Positions 47,401 through 64,000 of a DNA stretch of 64,000 nt are shown piece by piece. The stretch comes from Anoplopoma fimbria. Its lineage: Eukaryota > Chordata > Actinopteri > Perciformes > Anoplopomatidae. The number at the start of each line of letters is the position of its first letter. Position 1 is the stretch's first letter. The DNA is taken from contig NC_072464.1 in NCBI RefSeq assembly GCF_027596085.1, positions 15,798,624 to 15,862,623 of the forward strand, written 5' to 3'. The position numbers and the translations under genes were made by a program. The notes beneath the pieces were generated by a model. It saw only the letters and a program-made list of their open reading frames with translations, did no database searches and was not told where the DNA came from.

Positions 47401-49140
47401 CAAGGAAATTGACTCACGCAGAGGAACACATATGCTCGCAGGCACATGTATAATAAACTGTGTTTTACTGTTTAATATAATAAACACAGAAATACACACA
47501 TGCATCCATTCCACCTGTGGAAAGCACCAGGTCCACAAGCCTGCTGAGAAGCCATTTCCCGGGTAAGCGAGCGAGGCAATTCCGTCGCAGCAAGGAGGAA
47601 AAAAGGCTCTTTTTTAATGGGGAAAAATGGGAGGCAGGGGAAGAGTTAGCAGTAGCAGCCAGGATAATTGATGGCAACTGTTTGGGTACAAGATTAAGAT
47701 TCATGGGTAGGACCACACATGGGGGCTGGAAACCGGTATGCGCTGTAGGCATGAAGGATATGAGGCAACACTCTGACGGGCCTGCTGGCTTAACTGATAG
47801 TGTTGTCCCAGATGTCTTGTAAAAAAGAAAAACTATCGGAACGGATTTCACTCACTCCAAGAATGGGGGCTAGAATGGATTCCAACACCTGGGCCTGAAT
47901 TAAGGAAGACAGACAGAGAGAGAGAGACAGGGATGGGAAGGGGGAAGTGGTGGAAGCCCAGAGGCGAGAGAAGCAGGATTGCGGATAGGAAGGTCTGTGG
48001 TTCTTGTCTCCGGACCTGTTGGGGGAAAAAATGGCTGGTGAGGAAAGTATGGGACTATACACTCCTGCTCTCCCCAACAACTCCCCTTGAGGAGCCTTTC
48101 AGCAGTGTGCTTAACACACGACTTCCCAGTGGAGCTGTTCAGTGGCCTACAGTAGGAGATACTGCTCCTGCTGTGAATGTGACTGGGTATGAATGTGAAG
48201 TAAGGAGTTGTAGAGAAAGTGCGTGAAGTTAAGACTTTTCCTGGATACAGTAGCTTGTGTTTAAACCAATCCTCTCCTTTTTACACAATGAGTACCTTTT
48301 AGCCGCTCATTCAGTCACTTTTTGATGCCTTGTAAAGACCGATGGCTCCCAGAGAAGACGTCAATAGAATACCTAATACTTTATATTATGAGGGGAATTT
48401 CTAGCAGCAATTTGCAGGTTGACCCCCGGTAAATATCTGACCCACTGAACTGATTTGGAATATTACCACAGTGGGACTGGTTGAGAATACAAATGAAGTT
48501 GTGCTCTGAATCTGATATTAAAAAAAGATCAAAATTGAAGGAGATAGAAAAATAGGGGTCAAAACTGAAAGGAGATGAGAGGCGACAAAGATGAAGTCAG
48601 ATGTTAAAGGTTGTGCGTGTAATATTTTAACATCAACGAGTCTGTTCTGTCAATTCATTTCCATGTAGTTTCTGTAATGAAATGATACCATTTGTGAAAC
48701 ACTGGCTTTTGGATTGAACCTTCATTTTACATGCTGTGCCACCAAGGACTTGTCAAAACACTACTTTATTAAATAAAGGAAAATAAATCTACTCTACTAA
48801 AAGTAAAAAATAATTACCCCTCAAAGCCTTCCACACAGGCCTTTGCTTGTGAGAGAAAACATTTTTTCAGAAAAACAACCAAAGCTAAGTCACTGTAAGT
48901 CACAGGAAAATCTAAACATAGCTTGTTACTAACATTTGAACACAGGGCCTAGCTTGAGCATGTTTGTTTGTGAGTATGTTTGTGTGTGTAGTTTGGCTAT
49001 GTGTGTAAGTGTGTGTTAAGTGAAAGGTAATTGTATTTCCTTCATATTTCTTATGCTTCTGGAGATGTAAGGCACCGAGAGGTATCATTTAGTTCTGCTT
49101 TCCCATGATTTATGTTCACGCCTTTGTGAGTCCTAATCGT

Positions 49141-49166
49141 AAAAAAAAAAAAAAAAAAAAAAAAAA
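49141..49166. repeat. Poly-A tract (26 A)
   Basis: Uninterrupted A26. No AATAAA or retrocopy-like coding sequence is recognisable directly upstream, so a processed insertion is not demonstrated. Confidence 0.9.
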
Positions 49167-49660
49167 GTGATCTCTAAATAGCTGCCTTGTGTATGTGTGT
49201 TTTTACTACTGATAGCCCCCTGAGGTCCAGTCAAGTTTGTCAGCATGTTGCTGGAAACAGAATAGCTCTGAGCCACCACACATACACCAAGTATTCTCTC
49301 TCTTTCACACACATGCACATGTGCACACTTGCACATCATTTAGGATGTGAGCTGATCATTTGACCCCATTGCTCAGCCTATCTCCAGTCTCTCTTTTGCA
49401 GACTACTGGGATATGAACCACCTCAGGGGTTTACTGTTTCTACTATTAGCATATAAAGAGCATAAATTTAATTCCACCTTGTGTTACCAAGGAGCTTCAG
49501 AGACTGCAAGAGCAAAGGCAAAGCCTCCCTGGGAAAACTTAAAAAACTGTCTGTGATTGGAGAGGCTCTGCCCGAAGCTCAAGAAAAGTCAGGTGGTTCT
49601 GCCATTTAATACAGCAATCACCCGCATAGCCTCGAATGCACACATGCAGAAACCTGCAAA

Positions 49661-49661
<1 letters not shown>

Positions 49662-49704
<43 letters not shown>
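49662..49704. repeat. CA microsatellite
   Basis: 43 bases of pure CA. Confidence 0.95.
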
Positions 49705-49706
<2 letters not shown>

Positions 49707-52423
49707 CATTCACTTTACGGTGCTTGCTCACAGAAAAAAGTTCAGTCGAAAACAGGTTTAATGACATGGGAAATCACTATTTGACACATGCCGTGTGACT
49801 TTCCAGATTCTCTATTGTCTTCACAGTAACCTCCTGAAGTTGTAATAAACCAACCAAAAAGCCAGACTGAAAAGCTGACTGTATTTAGATTCCCTGTAGT
49901 ACTGTATTGATTTATATAGGCCTTAAGAAACATGCTGGCAAAACCAGAACTGGGCATACTTGATTAATGTGCCAAAACTAAAAATAGCTACATTCTAGAA
50001 ACTTAATTATTAAGGAGAATTAAGTCCAACAATGTTGAGTTAAGTTGATCCAAAGCATAACATCCTAGTAACCCTGTTCTACCATTCATCTTACTGTGTT
50101 AACACTGTTAGCAACACCACAAAAGTCAGCTGTGAGGTTCTCGCTGTGGTTGGCTGAGCTGTAAGAGCTCTCTTGGGAAGTCGTAGTGAGAGAAGCTGGC
50201 ATACCGAACTTCCTGGCATGATATTTAATCAAAATACTTGGCAGTAAAATTTCATGAGGAGGGAAAACAGGTGCCTGACAAAAGGGTCAACAATTCCTCT
50301 CCGGGCAACAAGCTAAACTTGATCTGCTCCATCATATTGGAGGTTAAACAGACTCTATCATCATCCAACTCATGCACACCAAAATCAAGCTCAGAAAACA
50401 TAAAGTGTTTGTGGGCGTACCTCTTAAAGCCCTATCCAGAGCCACTCTGGAGGGTCGTTTATTGGCTGCTTAAATCTTTGCTGGAGCAGAGAACGATTCT
50501 TCCATCTATAGAATACCTGCACCCACTTCCTTTATCATGAGGGCTCTGGAGAAAATAATGAAGGTGCTTTTGATGCAATTTAGTTTTGAAATATACCATA
50601 ATGTCTGTCTTATTGTCAGTACAGATACTTTACTTTACAGATACAATACTTTTTGCATTAGATATATAGATATAGTAATGATATACAAAAAAAATACAGC
50701 TGTTTAAACCCTTATTACAACAATTGCATCAGGCTTTCCTCATTTCAGAACCGAAAGAAGTCTTCCAGCTAATACCAGATCACTTGAGTGGCAGTTAATT
50801 GAAAACAGAACTTGTAAATGATCCCATCAGCATCAAGAACAATATTGGCCGACATTCACCACCACTGATCACAGGACCTAATGTGTATTCAGTCCTTTTG
50901 TTTGTGTCCCCCAAAATTAAATTTCATCATATCGCCTCATATCAACTAGACATCCATGGAAGCTAAGCAACCAGTGAAACTCAATATTCACAGATAACCA
51001 TAGCTTTCATATCATTCCTCTTTCTTCTAAATGTACTCATAAAAGGCTTCTCAGCTCACTGTAATCTTCCATGAATAAGCATCACAAAAGCAATGCTTGA
51101 CAAGCAGTCCCATCAACTGTTGCTGCAGAACTGTATTATATTAACATGTGTTTGCAATGGCAACTCACAAAACAGCCCTTAAAAGATAAAGGGAAAAAGC
51201 ATCAAACATCAGATTGGTTTACATTTTGTTGACAAAGATCACTGCATAGATGCAATCCCAGCTTGTTTTATCATTATCTTGGTTTCTCAAATGTAAATTC
51301 CTTCATATGTTAAGTGTAAAGACACATAGAAAAAATGTATTGTGACTGACCGAGCTGAGGATTCAGAGGTGGATTGGATAAGAGGGGTAGACTTAACAGA
51401 ACTCAACTCAGGCTAACATAAACTGAATCAAACTGAACAGACTAAACTGACACAACAAACTGAACACAAATGGGAAAATATACATTGGCTGAGCAGACCA
51501 TTTTTTTTTTTTTACATAGGGGCAACAAAAAGATAAACACAACCATCTCAAATAAAAAAAACAAAACAGACAATTAGTCCATCAGTAAACTTTAATCCGT
51601 GGCCGAAACAGAAGAACACATAAACAAAATCCCATAAATTAGAAATCCCAATCCCCCCATGGTGTGCTGGGCATTTGGTACATTCCGAATGGTCATTTCC
51701 TGTATTTAAGGGCTCTGTTAAATGATGGCATATTTTGCTCATGCCTGCCAAGATGTCCCTCCATCAGCAAGAACCAGCAGTAAGACATTCAGCACGGTAA
51801 CTAAAAGATAAAGACATTAGGATGAATTAAGACAAAGTCATCTAAAGACAAACTAAAGTGTCACTGTTAAGAAGTAAACTAAAAGTGTGTTTTTCAAATA
51901 TAAACTAATGTACTGACAACAATACTTAGAACACTATGAGTATGATGTATGAAACAAGAGCTATGTGTCTTCAATCATTGGTTTGCTGAGATTTGCTGAA
52001 TCTCGTGTAAAATAGGCTATTAAGTGTAAACTACAAGGAAAACTAAGACGTAAACAGGAGACTTGCTGATATTTGATGCAGCAGGTGTGATAATCACGTA
52101 ACTCTTTACAAATATTTGATTTGCATTAGAGTTCTTTAATACTTTTACATTTTTAAAAACTCACATAGCTGACTACTACCAAAGAGCATTAAAAACAGGC
52201 TACAGTGCATTTACCAGAAAGGCCTAATAATATAAAGTAAATTGAGTAGAATTATAATAAAACAAACAAGAGTTTGGAGTAAAATGTGCACAGCAAGCTG
52301 TTTTGTTTAAATTGAATTAGCCTGGTCAATACACTTGTGTTTTTGGAGGGTAAGTCAAAACTGAGGGTCATACCTGCACATGTGGAGACACACACACACG
52401 CACACGCGCACACGCACACACAC

Positions 52424-52487
<64 letters not shown>

Positions 52488-55400
52488 ATACACACATCCA
52501 TGTACTGGCCAGTGTAGGGTCTGAAAGGCTTTTCACTAGACCTACTGTCAGCAGTGAATTCAGTCAAGGGGAAGCAGCAAGAGAATTTGGGGTAATGAGG
52601 TGTATGTCAGTGTCAGCCAATCACTCCCCTGTGACTTGGATAGCTTTTTCTTGTCTGGAGACAAGTTTAAATCCTACAGTGATACAGAGAGCACCGTGAT
52701 GTGAGAGAATAAATGGATAAGGTGCAGCCTTCAAACTTTTTAGGCATTGGACGCACCGGTTCTCTCAGTTTCCACACAATACAAAAAAAAAATCCTTTGA
52801 CTCCCTTGACCACTGAATTAGACATACAATGTGTTAAAAAAAAAAAGAGACATAAAAATTGAAATTTCATCTTAAGTTTGTCCACAAAAATATCAGATAT
52901 TTACTGAATCGTCATATCCAATTACACGAAATATGCATACCGAGCTAGACTTTGTTACATGGCTGCTCATTTAATTTATTTGATAGCAACGGTAACCATC
53001 ATCACCACTGACAACAAACAAACACACACACAGACATAGGTGACAGTAGGGTTTTATCAGTGGCATGATTACTGTTTGCTTTCTTCTGCTCAAAAACCTC
53101 CACTCCCTCCATCTGTTTTCTCTCCTGCAACACCAGACTTTCTCACCTAGAGCTAGTGTATCACTGAGCACTCGGTCACACCAAACATGAGAAAGAATGA
53201 ATGAGAGTGTAAATAGCTATTTAGATTGACAAAAAAGTACTTATAGCTAAAAAAAACATAAAAGATAGTGTGCGAATTGTACTGTAGTTCAATACAGGGA
53301 TGTTCTTGAAGGTAAATACATGTTTAAACACTTCCCACAGGGTGTTTATGCATATGCAGTACATTCATGGGTTAATAGTATGCTCTCTTGTTTTTATTCT
53401 AAAAATCCTGTATTGCTTTTTATTTCCCCTGTGTTGTTAGATCTTTTATTCTCTCAGCTCTAATAGAGTAGACCCCTGATAACGAGAGCCTGCTGCAAGA
53501 ACGAGGGTTAATGAGGACTGCAACACTAAACAATACAGTACATGTACTCGCCATACCCACGGACCACTTTTTAATCAAATTTGAAATATATCAGATACAT
53601 GCAATGTAGTCAATCTGTTAGCTGCAGGCATTCATTCCTCTGCTGAAAACTCCCACAAGGCGTTGGGCCTGCGTTCACCATCGATGGGATGAATGCTAAT
53701 TTATGGTCGACCATATGGAGACAGCGACAGCGTTGTTGGTAGGTGACCAGAGCTCAGAGGGCAGTGAGAGGTTAGCGTTACTGGACCGTGCCGTCATCAC
53801 GAACACTCATCTAGTAACTGTTTCTGGTGCTTATTAAGCCGCTCAGCAGATGGACAATAATCTGGGCCATGATTACCGTCAGAAGCAGTGGCTTGTAACT
53901 CATACTTAGCCAGAAAAGCTCATCAGGGGGACATTACGGGACAAAGGACAGCTCTGACCTCAGATGTGGCACTCTTTTATTTTTCGGTGACATAAAATGT
54001 TGTCGTTTTTGTCCTGTGCAAGGCAGTGTTTGAGTGCAACTTTTGCAAGGTCCCCCCCCTGTTTATTCAAGGCACGTTAGCCAAGCTCAGCTATTGACAG
54101 TGTTTACTTATGGAAGTGACATTTGCAACTTTATTTAATTCAGTCAGTTACTGGGATGACCTTTTGCTGGCTTCCCTGGCAGGAGCCTATAAACCTCTGA
54201 GACTCGCCAGCTTTATAGGCATTCAATAATCGCACAAGGCACTATTGATGAAGTTGCTGTGTGCACTACCTATGAAATGACTTGGGCAAGGAGCAGGAAC
54301 CACAGCAGTGCAGTGCCAACTTAATCCTGATGAGGATATTTATGAGAAAAAGAAATGGATGAAAATGTGGCTCGGGGGCTTTTTGGTCTTTTTTTCCCTG
54401 TTTTTGTTTATATAGAGAGCTCTCTGTTTGCATTCCGTCTATAGCTGGCTGTGACGTTGCGATTGTGTCAGAGATCGTGATGGATGCATTCTGGACCAGC
54501 AACCAACCCATCTGTCCCTCAGAAAGTTTGTGACTGATTTGTGAGAGAAAGATAAATGGATGGAGAATAGAGAAATAGAGTTTATATTCAACGGAGATCA
54601 GTCTTGCTCCTGTCTGTCTGTATGTCTGTCAGTCTATTAATCTAGAGCTCTTATTAACTTGTCACTTCTGATATTTGGTGCCCACTAACACGTGGTTTGT
54701 GTTATTTTGCCCTGTCTATATTCCAATATGTTCGTTATGATTGATGAAGTAATGAGAGACTCACCTAGTTTACCCCTAAACTCGCTTCCTATGTCAAAGC
54801 ACTGAAGAAAAAAAAAAATCCTTTCTCGACCATATAAATTGATCCAGATATGAAATTCCACACATCGACTCATAATCTTCTCATTAATTACATTTAGTGG
54901 TAAATCCTGAATTTTTATGATTCATTGCCTTAATCCATCACTTTGAGATGAAATTCCCTGCAAATAAATTAAATCAATTTACTCACACTGGCAAATATAG
55001 GTTATATATGGAATAGAGAGAAAGAACCTCATTGGCATTCTCTGCTTTAAGTGTGCCTGGGAGTGAAATCCATCAAACAGATAAGATGGATTCTCTTTTA
55101 TTGAGCACCCATAAGTTTTAAACAACGTGAAGATTCATCTGTTCTTGCAGTCTATTCCCGCATCCTAGGCAGTATGTTAAACAGTCGACAACTCAGTGTC
55201 TTATAGCATGTCCTCCTGGGTAGGCAGGCTGCACCAATAAAAAAGAGCAGAGGCTGTGTTTTCTACAACCTTTACTGTGATGTACAGGCTCAGGTGTTAC
55301 ATATTGAGCATGAAGACAAATTGATTTGATCATGCGGTGAGAGGGGAGAAATACATCCTGAGGTCTATTATTTACGGCCGGCTCTTGTTCATGCACATGC

Positions 55401-57276
55401 AGACATATCACCAGAGTGATCATCCTACAGCTCTGCAACAGTTCACACTTCCTATACGCTACACACTGCACATATGGTTTTGTTGTGGTTCACTTGGCAG
55501 TCAGCGCCATCTCAGGCTCAACCAGAGCTATAGGATTTTCCTAGTGTTTCATTAGAAATCACTAATGGAGAGAAAAGGAAAAAAAGCATTTCGACTTCCC
55601 ATCCAGAAAGGTTTCCAAAGTCAGCAGGCTTACTGAATGCATGCTTGAGGAAGCATATTGGCATTGAAAAGTAAATTTCACCAGACGCCACATGCCACAA
55701 TGTCCCATTCCTCTGATCTCGGTACCCTGCCCCGAGGGTGCAATAACAGTTTATTACACCTATCCTCACTTTATGACCCCCACCTCACCCTCCACCCTTC
55801 TCCCCTCAAGCCTACGCTATCTGTTATTGAAAACACCCAGGTCTGTCATATATCATTCTTTAGTAGCAAGTTATGCTATGTGCAGTCTGGCTAATCACCA
55901 CCAACTAGCATGGCCATTGTCTAGGTCACAACAGAATAATTCCACTTATCTTTTATCTGCTTAGATGTAGAAGTGTTTAAACACAATTCCATTTGTCATT
56001 ACAGCTTGTATTGCCTTGAGGCTAAATCCTCTTTTACATATACGTGTCTGTGGTGTAATGATGGGGAGGAAATAGGAAACAGAATTGAAAGATTTTTGCC
56101 ACAAAGATGTGTGGAGAAAAAGGGTAAATGAGTTTGGATTAGATTATTGCTAGCCAAGAGGATAAAGGGCAAAGATCCAGGTTGAATTGGAAGGTGTATA
56201 TGGTATAAAAGGGGAAGGTGTATAGTATAGGGTATGCGAGGGATCCTGGATTAAAATGCAACGCGACAGTAAAGATCTTTCAGGGTGGAGGTGTTCAGAG
56301 AGAGAGGTAACCGCTCATGGGTGACAGTGTGACAAGACTCAGGGAAGGACCTGCCACCCCCCCGTCACACCGACGGCTCCTCTGTCATCTAGAGGGTGGA
56401 GAAACCACACCGCCATGGCAATGCAAATGAAACTAGATTATCATGCTTCGAAAGAACAAATGTCAGTGTCTATATCTTAAAGCTGGCTGCAATTCAGTAG
56501 CTTTACAAAGTATGCTTCGATTAAAAGAGTCGGGGCACGTAAGGCCGTCGACGTGGCTTGTGATTTAAGTTCAGAAGGGGACACTTTCAATGAAGGCTTC
56601 AACAAAATCTCAATAATCAACAGCTGCAAAAGTTGCAGGGGGTTGTTGGTGGATTGTATACACAAAGCTGTTTGATTTCACACAGACTTATGGATTTATG
56701 TGCTTTTTTTACTCTGTCTGAGGCTATGCATACATATATATGTGCATTTTAATGCTAGAGTGGGCAGCAACAGCTGATTGGACAGATTGTGTCGTCATGA
56801 GGTTTAGGTAGGGGGATGGGGTGTGTGTTTTGAAAATGGGTCTGTTTAATTACTTGTGAAATGAGCAGCACAGCTAGCAGCTGAAGAGCGTCCATGTGCT
56901 CTTTGTGCTCCAATGGGTGATATGAGGTGTGGTTAGGGTGCAGTGAGTTCCCGTGACGTCCTGATTTTACATGACCCGGCCAGCTGAGCAGGTGCTGCAG
57001 CTCACTGTCCATGGGCTCATGTTTACACTACATTGTCTCTGATGATCACTGCACCACAAGGCTGGCACATAAAAACACACACCTGCTTTTTGTATGTTAA
57101 ATCCCTGCAGTTCCTGTAGTTGGTAGTCTTTAAAGACTACCTATTTCATAAGAAAATCATATTCAGGTTACCAGTACTGCAGTTTGTACAACATTCAAGC
57201 TTTTTTCTAAGTATAAACTGTGGAAAATAAAGTCTGACCCTGTGTGTTTGTGTGTTTTCTCAATCGAACCCTGCTG
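49705..57276. other. Unique intronic sequence upstream of exon 2
   Basis: Apart from the CA array at 52387-52485, no repeat or exon was recognised. The string CTTCAAACTTTTTAGGCATT at 52730-52749 faintly resembles hAT terminal sequence, but I find no partner end. A regulatory-looking block lies at 54110-54260. Confidence 0.5.
52387..52485. repeat. CA microsatellite with CG interruptions
   Basis: CA array whose left half carries several CACG units. The right half is pure. Confidence 0.96.
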
Positions 57277-57318
57277 TATTAACACTGTCTTATCCATCTG
57301 TACTTTTTTTTCCCCTAG
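57277..57318 (+). other. erbb4: 3' splice site of erbb4 intron 1 (branch point, polypyrimidine tract, AG)
   Basis: TATTAAC at 57277-57283 is a good branch-point candidate (branch A at 57282), 36 bases before the exon. It is followed by a pyrimidine-rich run (57301-57316) and the CAG-like acceptor CCCTAG ending at 57318. The reading frame of the exon agrees with splicing exactly here. Confidence 0.85.
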
Positions 57319-57470
57319 TATGTGCTGGTACAGAGAACAAGCTGAGCACCCTGTCGGACCTGGAGCAGCGGTACCGCACCTTGAAGAAATACTACGAGAA
57401 CTGTGAAGTAGTAATGGGCAACCTTGAGATCACAAGCATCGGCCGCAGTCTGGACCTCACCTTCCTCAGA
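57319..57470 (+). CDS. erbb4: erbb4 exon 2 (receptor tyrosine kinase ErbB4, N-terminal extracellular part)
   Basis: This internal coding exon belongs to ErbB4, the single-pass plasma-membrane receptor tyrosine kinase that binds neuregulins. It is 152 bp: two bases (TA) complete a codon begun in exon 1 (G|TA would give Val), followed by 50 full codons ending in Arg at phase 0. Visible landmarks are CAGTENKL at the start, the [15 protein letters not shown] core with the second Cys of the first disulphide and the start of the first beta-helix (L1, Recep_L) domain, and DLTFLR at the end. ErbB family exon 2 is known to be 152 bp with this phase. Compared from memory, about four fifths of residues equal human ERBB4, whereas EGFR differs widely, so the ERBB4 assignment is firm. 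A polypyrimidine tract plus CCCTAG precedes it and GTAAGG follows. The a or b paralogue is undetermined. Exon 1 (signal peptide) and exon 3 are not in the window. Confidence 0.93.
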
Positions 57471-57476
57471 GTAAGG
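57471..57476 (+). other. erbb4: 5' splice site of erbb4 intron 2
   Basis: AGA|GTAAGG is a strong donor. The open frame continues only 12 codons beyond it before a TGA, as expected for read-through into intron. Confidence 0.85.
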
Positions 57477-57599
57477 ACTAAACAAAATAATACAGTAAAC
57501 TGGTTGTGAATTGAACTTGCACATGCATGCCCAACATTCTTTACATGTATCATATCTTGACCTGTCAGGCTGGTGGTTGGATGGGGATCCAACCATTTA

Positions 57600-58300
57600 T
57601 GGTCTCAGCTTACACAAACAGATTCAAATTTCCCCCCCCCTGGCTTAATCGATATGAAATTCAGAGCATGTTTATGGCCTCCACACGACTCTCATGGAGA
57701 CGGTTTAGCCGGCGGCTAACAGTGCAAACAATTGAAACAGCGCTAACAGAAGCTAACAGAGTTTACCTGAGCGGTAACAGGAGGATGGGTGCTACGCTCC
57801 TGCAATAACGCCATGGGTTGGGACGGCTTTATCAGTGGCAACCTCTGAATGAGCACAGAGAGGCAGCCATTAGCTAGCCTGCCTGGCTATGAATCCAAGG
57901 TACAGAGAAACTCTGATTACAACACACTGAGAGTACATGAGATTAACCATCCAAACATCTACTTTTTACATCCTTCTTACAAGTAATTTTCAAAATCTTC
58001 ATAAAAAAGTTCAGATTTTGGACTTTTTACTCAATCTTTTTTCATGACCTTGTTGCCCTGTGCTCGGATCCTTTTCAACCAATCAGCCCTCAGATCAGTG
58101 TCTACATTGCCAATGACAAGAACCAACCCCTCTAATGGGGGGTAATCAGACTTCCTCCCTCCTCAGAGCGTCTCACTGATTGTACGTCATACCATTGTGA
58201 TCTGAGGCATAGAATACTAAAAATCCAAATAACTTGATCTGAATAATCTCCTTTTTGATTAAACATGATTCAAAGACAGAGAAGGAAAAGTGATGTTGCA
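57600..58300. other. Intron 2 start, possible old interspersed repeat
   Basis: A stretch with GCTAACAGAAGCTAACAGAG, GGATGGGTGCTACGCTCC and GCCATTAGCTAGCCTGCC (57740-57885) has the look of a teleost DNA-transposon-derived repeat. I cannot define ends or a target duplication, so the call is weak. Confidence 0.25.
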
Positions 58301-58472
58301 CTGAACATGAAGTCCCAAGTTTCAGAAAATGTTCAGATATTTAGGAGATTTTCTTTTGAAATAATCTCATTCCTAAAATGACCATGTGAGCCAACTGATT
58401 AACATGGTCAAATAAAGGTATAGGTGTGACACATGGTAACCTGCATTTGAGCAGTATGTAAGCAGCAGTGTG

Positions 58473-58550
58473 ACGTAATAAATGAATGAGAGCATCACAG
58501 AACGGCTGAGGTGACAGCTGTTCTGTGATGCTCTCATTCATTTATTACGT
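58473..58550. repeat. Perfect 31-bp-stem hairpin
   Basis: Left arm 58473-58503 and right arm 58520-58550 are exact reverse complements, separated by a 16-base loop (58504-58519). The stem is mixed-composition sequence with ACGTAATAAATGAATGAGAG at its base. It is in erbb4 intron 2, about 1 kb after exon 2. Confidence 0.95.
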
Positions 58551-58795
58551 GATGCTGAGGAAGTACAGTTGAGGTGGAATTGCCTGCATGAATGCTTACT
58601 TCCGTTTTTTAGTTTGATGGACACATGCATGCATTTACAAACAAGCTGGACAGGTGATGACGGGCCCCAGCCCTTCAGGGGCCAGAGCAGTAATAGTGTG
58701 GTAATGAGAGGTCAGAAGGAGTTACGGTTGTGAAATCTGCAAGAGAGAGAAATAAAAACTGCCTGTTTTTTTTTTGTGAAGTCAGCTGCTATTGT

Positions 58796-58811
58796 TGACC
58801 TTTGTTGACCT
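58796..58811 (-). promoter_or_regulatory. DR4 nuclear-receptor-like motif
   Basis: On the minus strand this reads AGGTCA-ACAA-AGGTCA: two perfect half-sites in direct orientation with a 4-base spacer, the arrangement preferred by TR/RXR and LXR/RXR. Function is inferred from the motif only, and chance occurrence is possible. Confidence 0.3.
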
Positions 58812-58820
58812 TCCGCTTCT

Positions 58821-63397
<4,577 letters not shown>

Positions 63398-64000
63398 CAG
63401 GGTTATCATAGGCAGGGTTAAAAGCTGTCTCCTTGTCTGACTGACAGATACAATTTCTTGCTCCCCTTCCCACTTTTGGTCAACCCATATCATTTTCTTC
63501 CCCTGTCTTTTGGAAAATGATCTGGACTGATAGGACAATGGAATGAGAATAACAGAAATGCCTGCCATCCCTCAAATGAGCCAATAGACACTTAGACTAC
63601 CATTTGTATTGACCTATAGCCCTATGGAGGGCGATAAGAGGAAAATCAGCAAAATAGACACATATCTAAACTGGCAGCTGTGCTGACCTGTAAATATACT
63701 GACTGTAAAAATCTGTCCCGGATCTCACAGTGCAGACAACTGCTGCGGCACTACCATGTGTTGAAATTTCTAAGCACATTTCTGTTCCCCTTTGGTAAAT
63801 TAAATATGCTTCTGTATACAATAACCCCATGTTTGATGTCACTACATACTATAAATAATTCAAATGTTTGACTTTACATTTTTAAGTCCTTAAGTCCTTC
63901 GCATTTCCAACGTTTATATATAGATTTTTCCTATCTTTATTTAAGAGCCTGGTCTTTCAATTTGAGAGAATGACTCATTGTATTCACATTCAGATTTTGT

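Larger units (their letters stand above)
36564..49140. other. Unique intronic sequence with candidate regulatory blocks
   Basis: No exon was seen. It includes a short GT run at 37257-37274, the GT/CA pair near 39.1 kb, a SINE-tail-like patch (TATAGCGCTTCTATCAAAAC, 42420-42439) and a conserved-looking block at 43040-43310. A degenerate GGGCTGCAACAAATTATT patch at 45847-45864 resembles a common vertebrate repeat end. Confidence 0.45.

Noticed and set aside
47517..47822. Basic 101-codon ORF in a GC-richer stretch
   Set aside because: Codon third positions are not biased and minus-strand frames are equally open. At most it is a conserved non-coding block.
49141..49166. Poly-A tail of a processed pseudogene
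   Set aside because: No coding sequence, polyadenylation signal or target duplication was found upstream.

Overview
This is vertebrate, almost certainly teleost, intronic DNA. It is AT-rich and has no operon-like gene packing, no long open reading frame outside simple repeats, and no obvious CpG island. It carries many long CA/GT microsatellites and several interspersed repeats of types common in ray-finned fish: a tRNA-derived SINE, fragments ending in the teleost 'CGCTTTGGATAAAAGCG' motif, and a hAT-type MITE with an 8-bp target duplication. No bacterial, viral or CRISPR-like system is visible.

The one gene identified with confidence is a receptor tyrosine kinase of the ErbB family, on the + strand. 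A 152-bp exon at 57319-57470 has a strong acceptor and donor and encodes the start of the extracellular L domain (mature N-terminus). It matches exon 2 of ERBB4 in sequence, length and phase. The window is therefore more than 57 kb of intron 1 (its 5' end and exon 1 lie upstream), exon 2, and about 6.5 kb of intron 2 (exon 3 lies downstream). Teleosts have two erbb4 copies and I cannot say which one this is.

Layout: 1-3.3 kb holds a minus-strand SINE fragment and a CA array. 3.3-17 kb is mostly unique intron with C/CA, GA and GT arrays. 17.0-18.0 kb is a dense microsatellite cluster. 20.3-20.6 kb holds a perfect 51-bp-arm palindrome next to a SINE/LINE-type tail. 22.3-22.7 kb is the hAT MITE. 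30.56-30.68 kb is an isolated GC-rich, splice-bounded, codon-biased 121-bp segment that looks like an exon of an unrecognised gene. 32-36.6 kb holds a long CA array, a 22-bp tandem repeat and a nearly complete tRNA-SINE. 36.6-57.3 kb is mostly unique intron with several candidate conserved regulatory blocks. 57.3-57.5 kb is erbb4 exon 2. 57.5-64 kb is intron 2, with a 31-bp perfect hairpin, a DR4 nuclear-receptor half-site pair and a 149-bp GT array.

The points most worth checking are the orphan exon at 30.56 kb, the two perfect inverted repeats (both look like replication template-switch products) and the candidate regulatory blocks. None amounts to a demonstrated new system.
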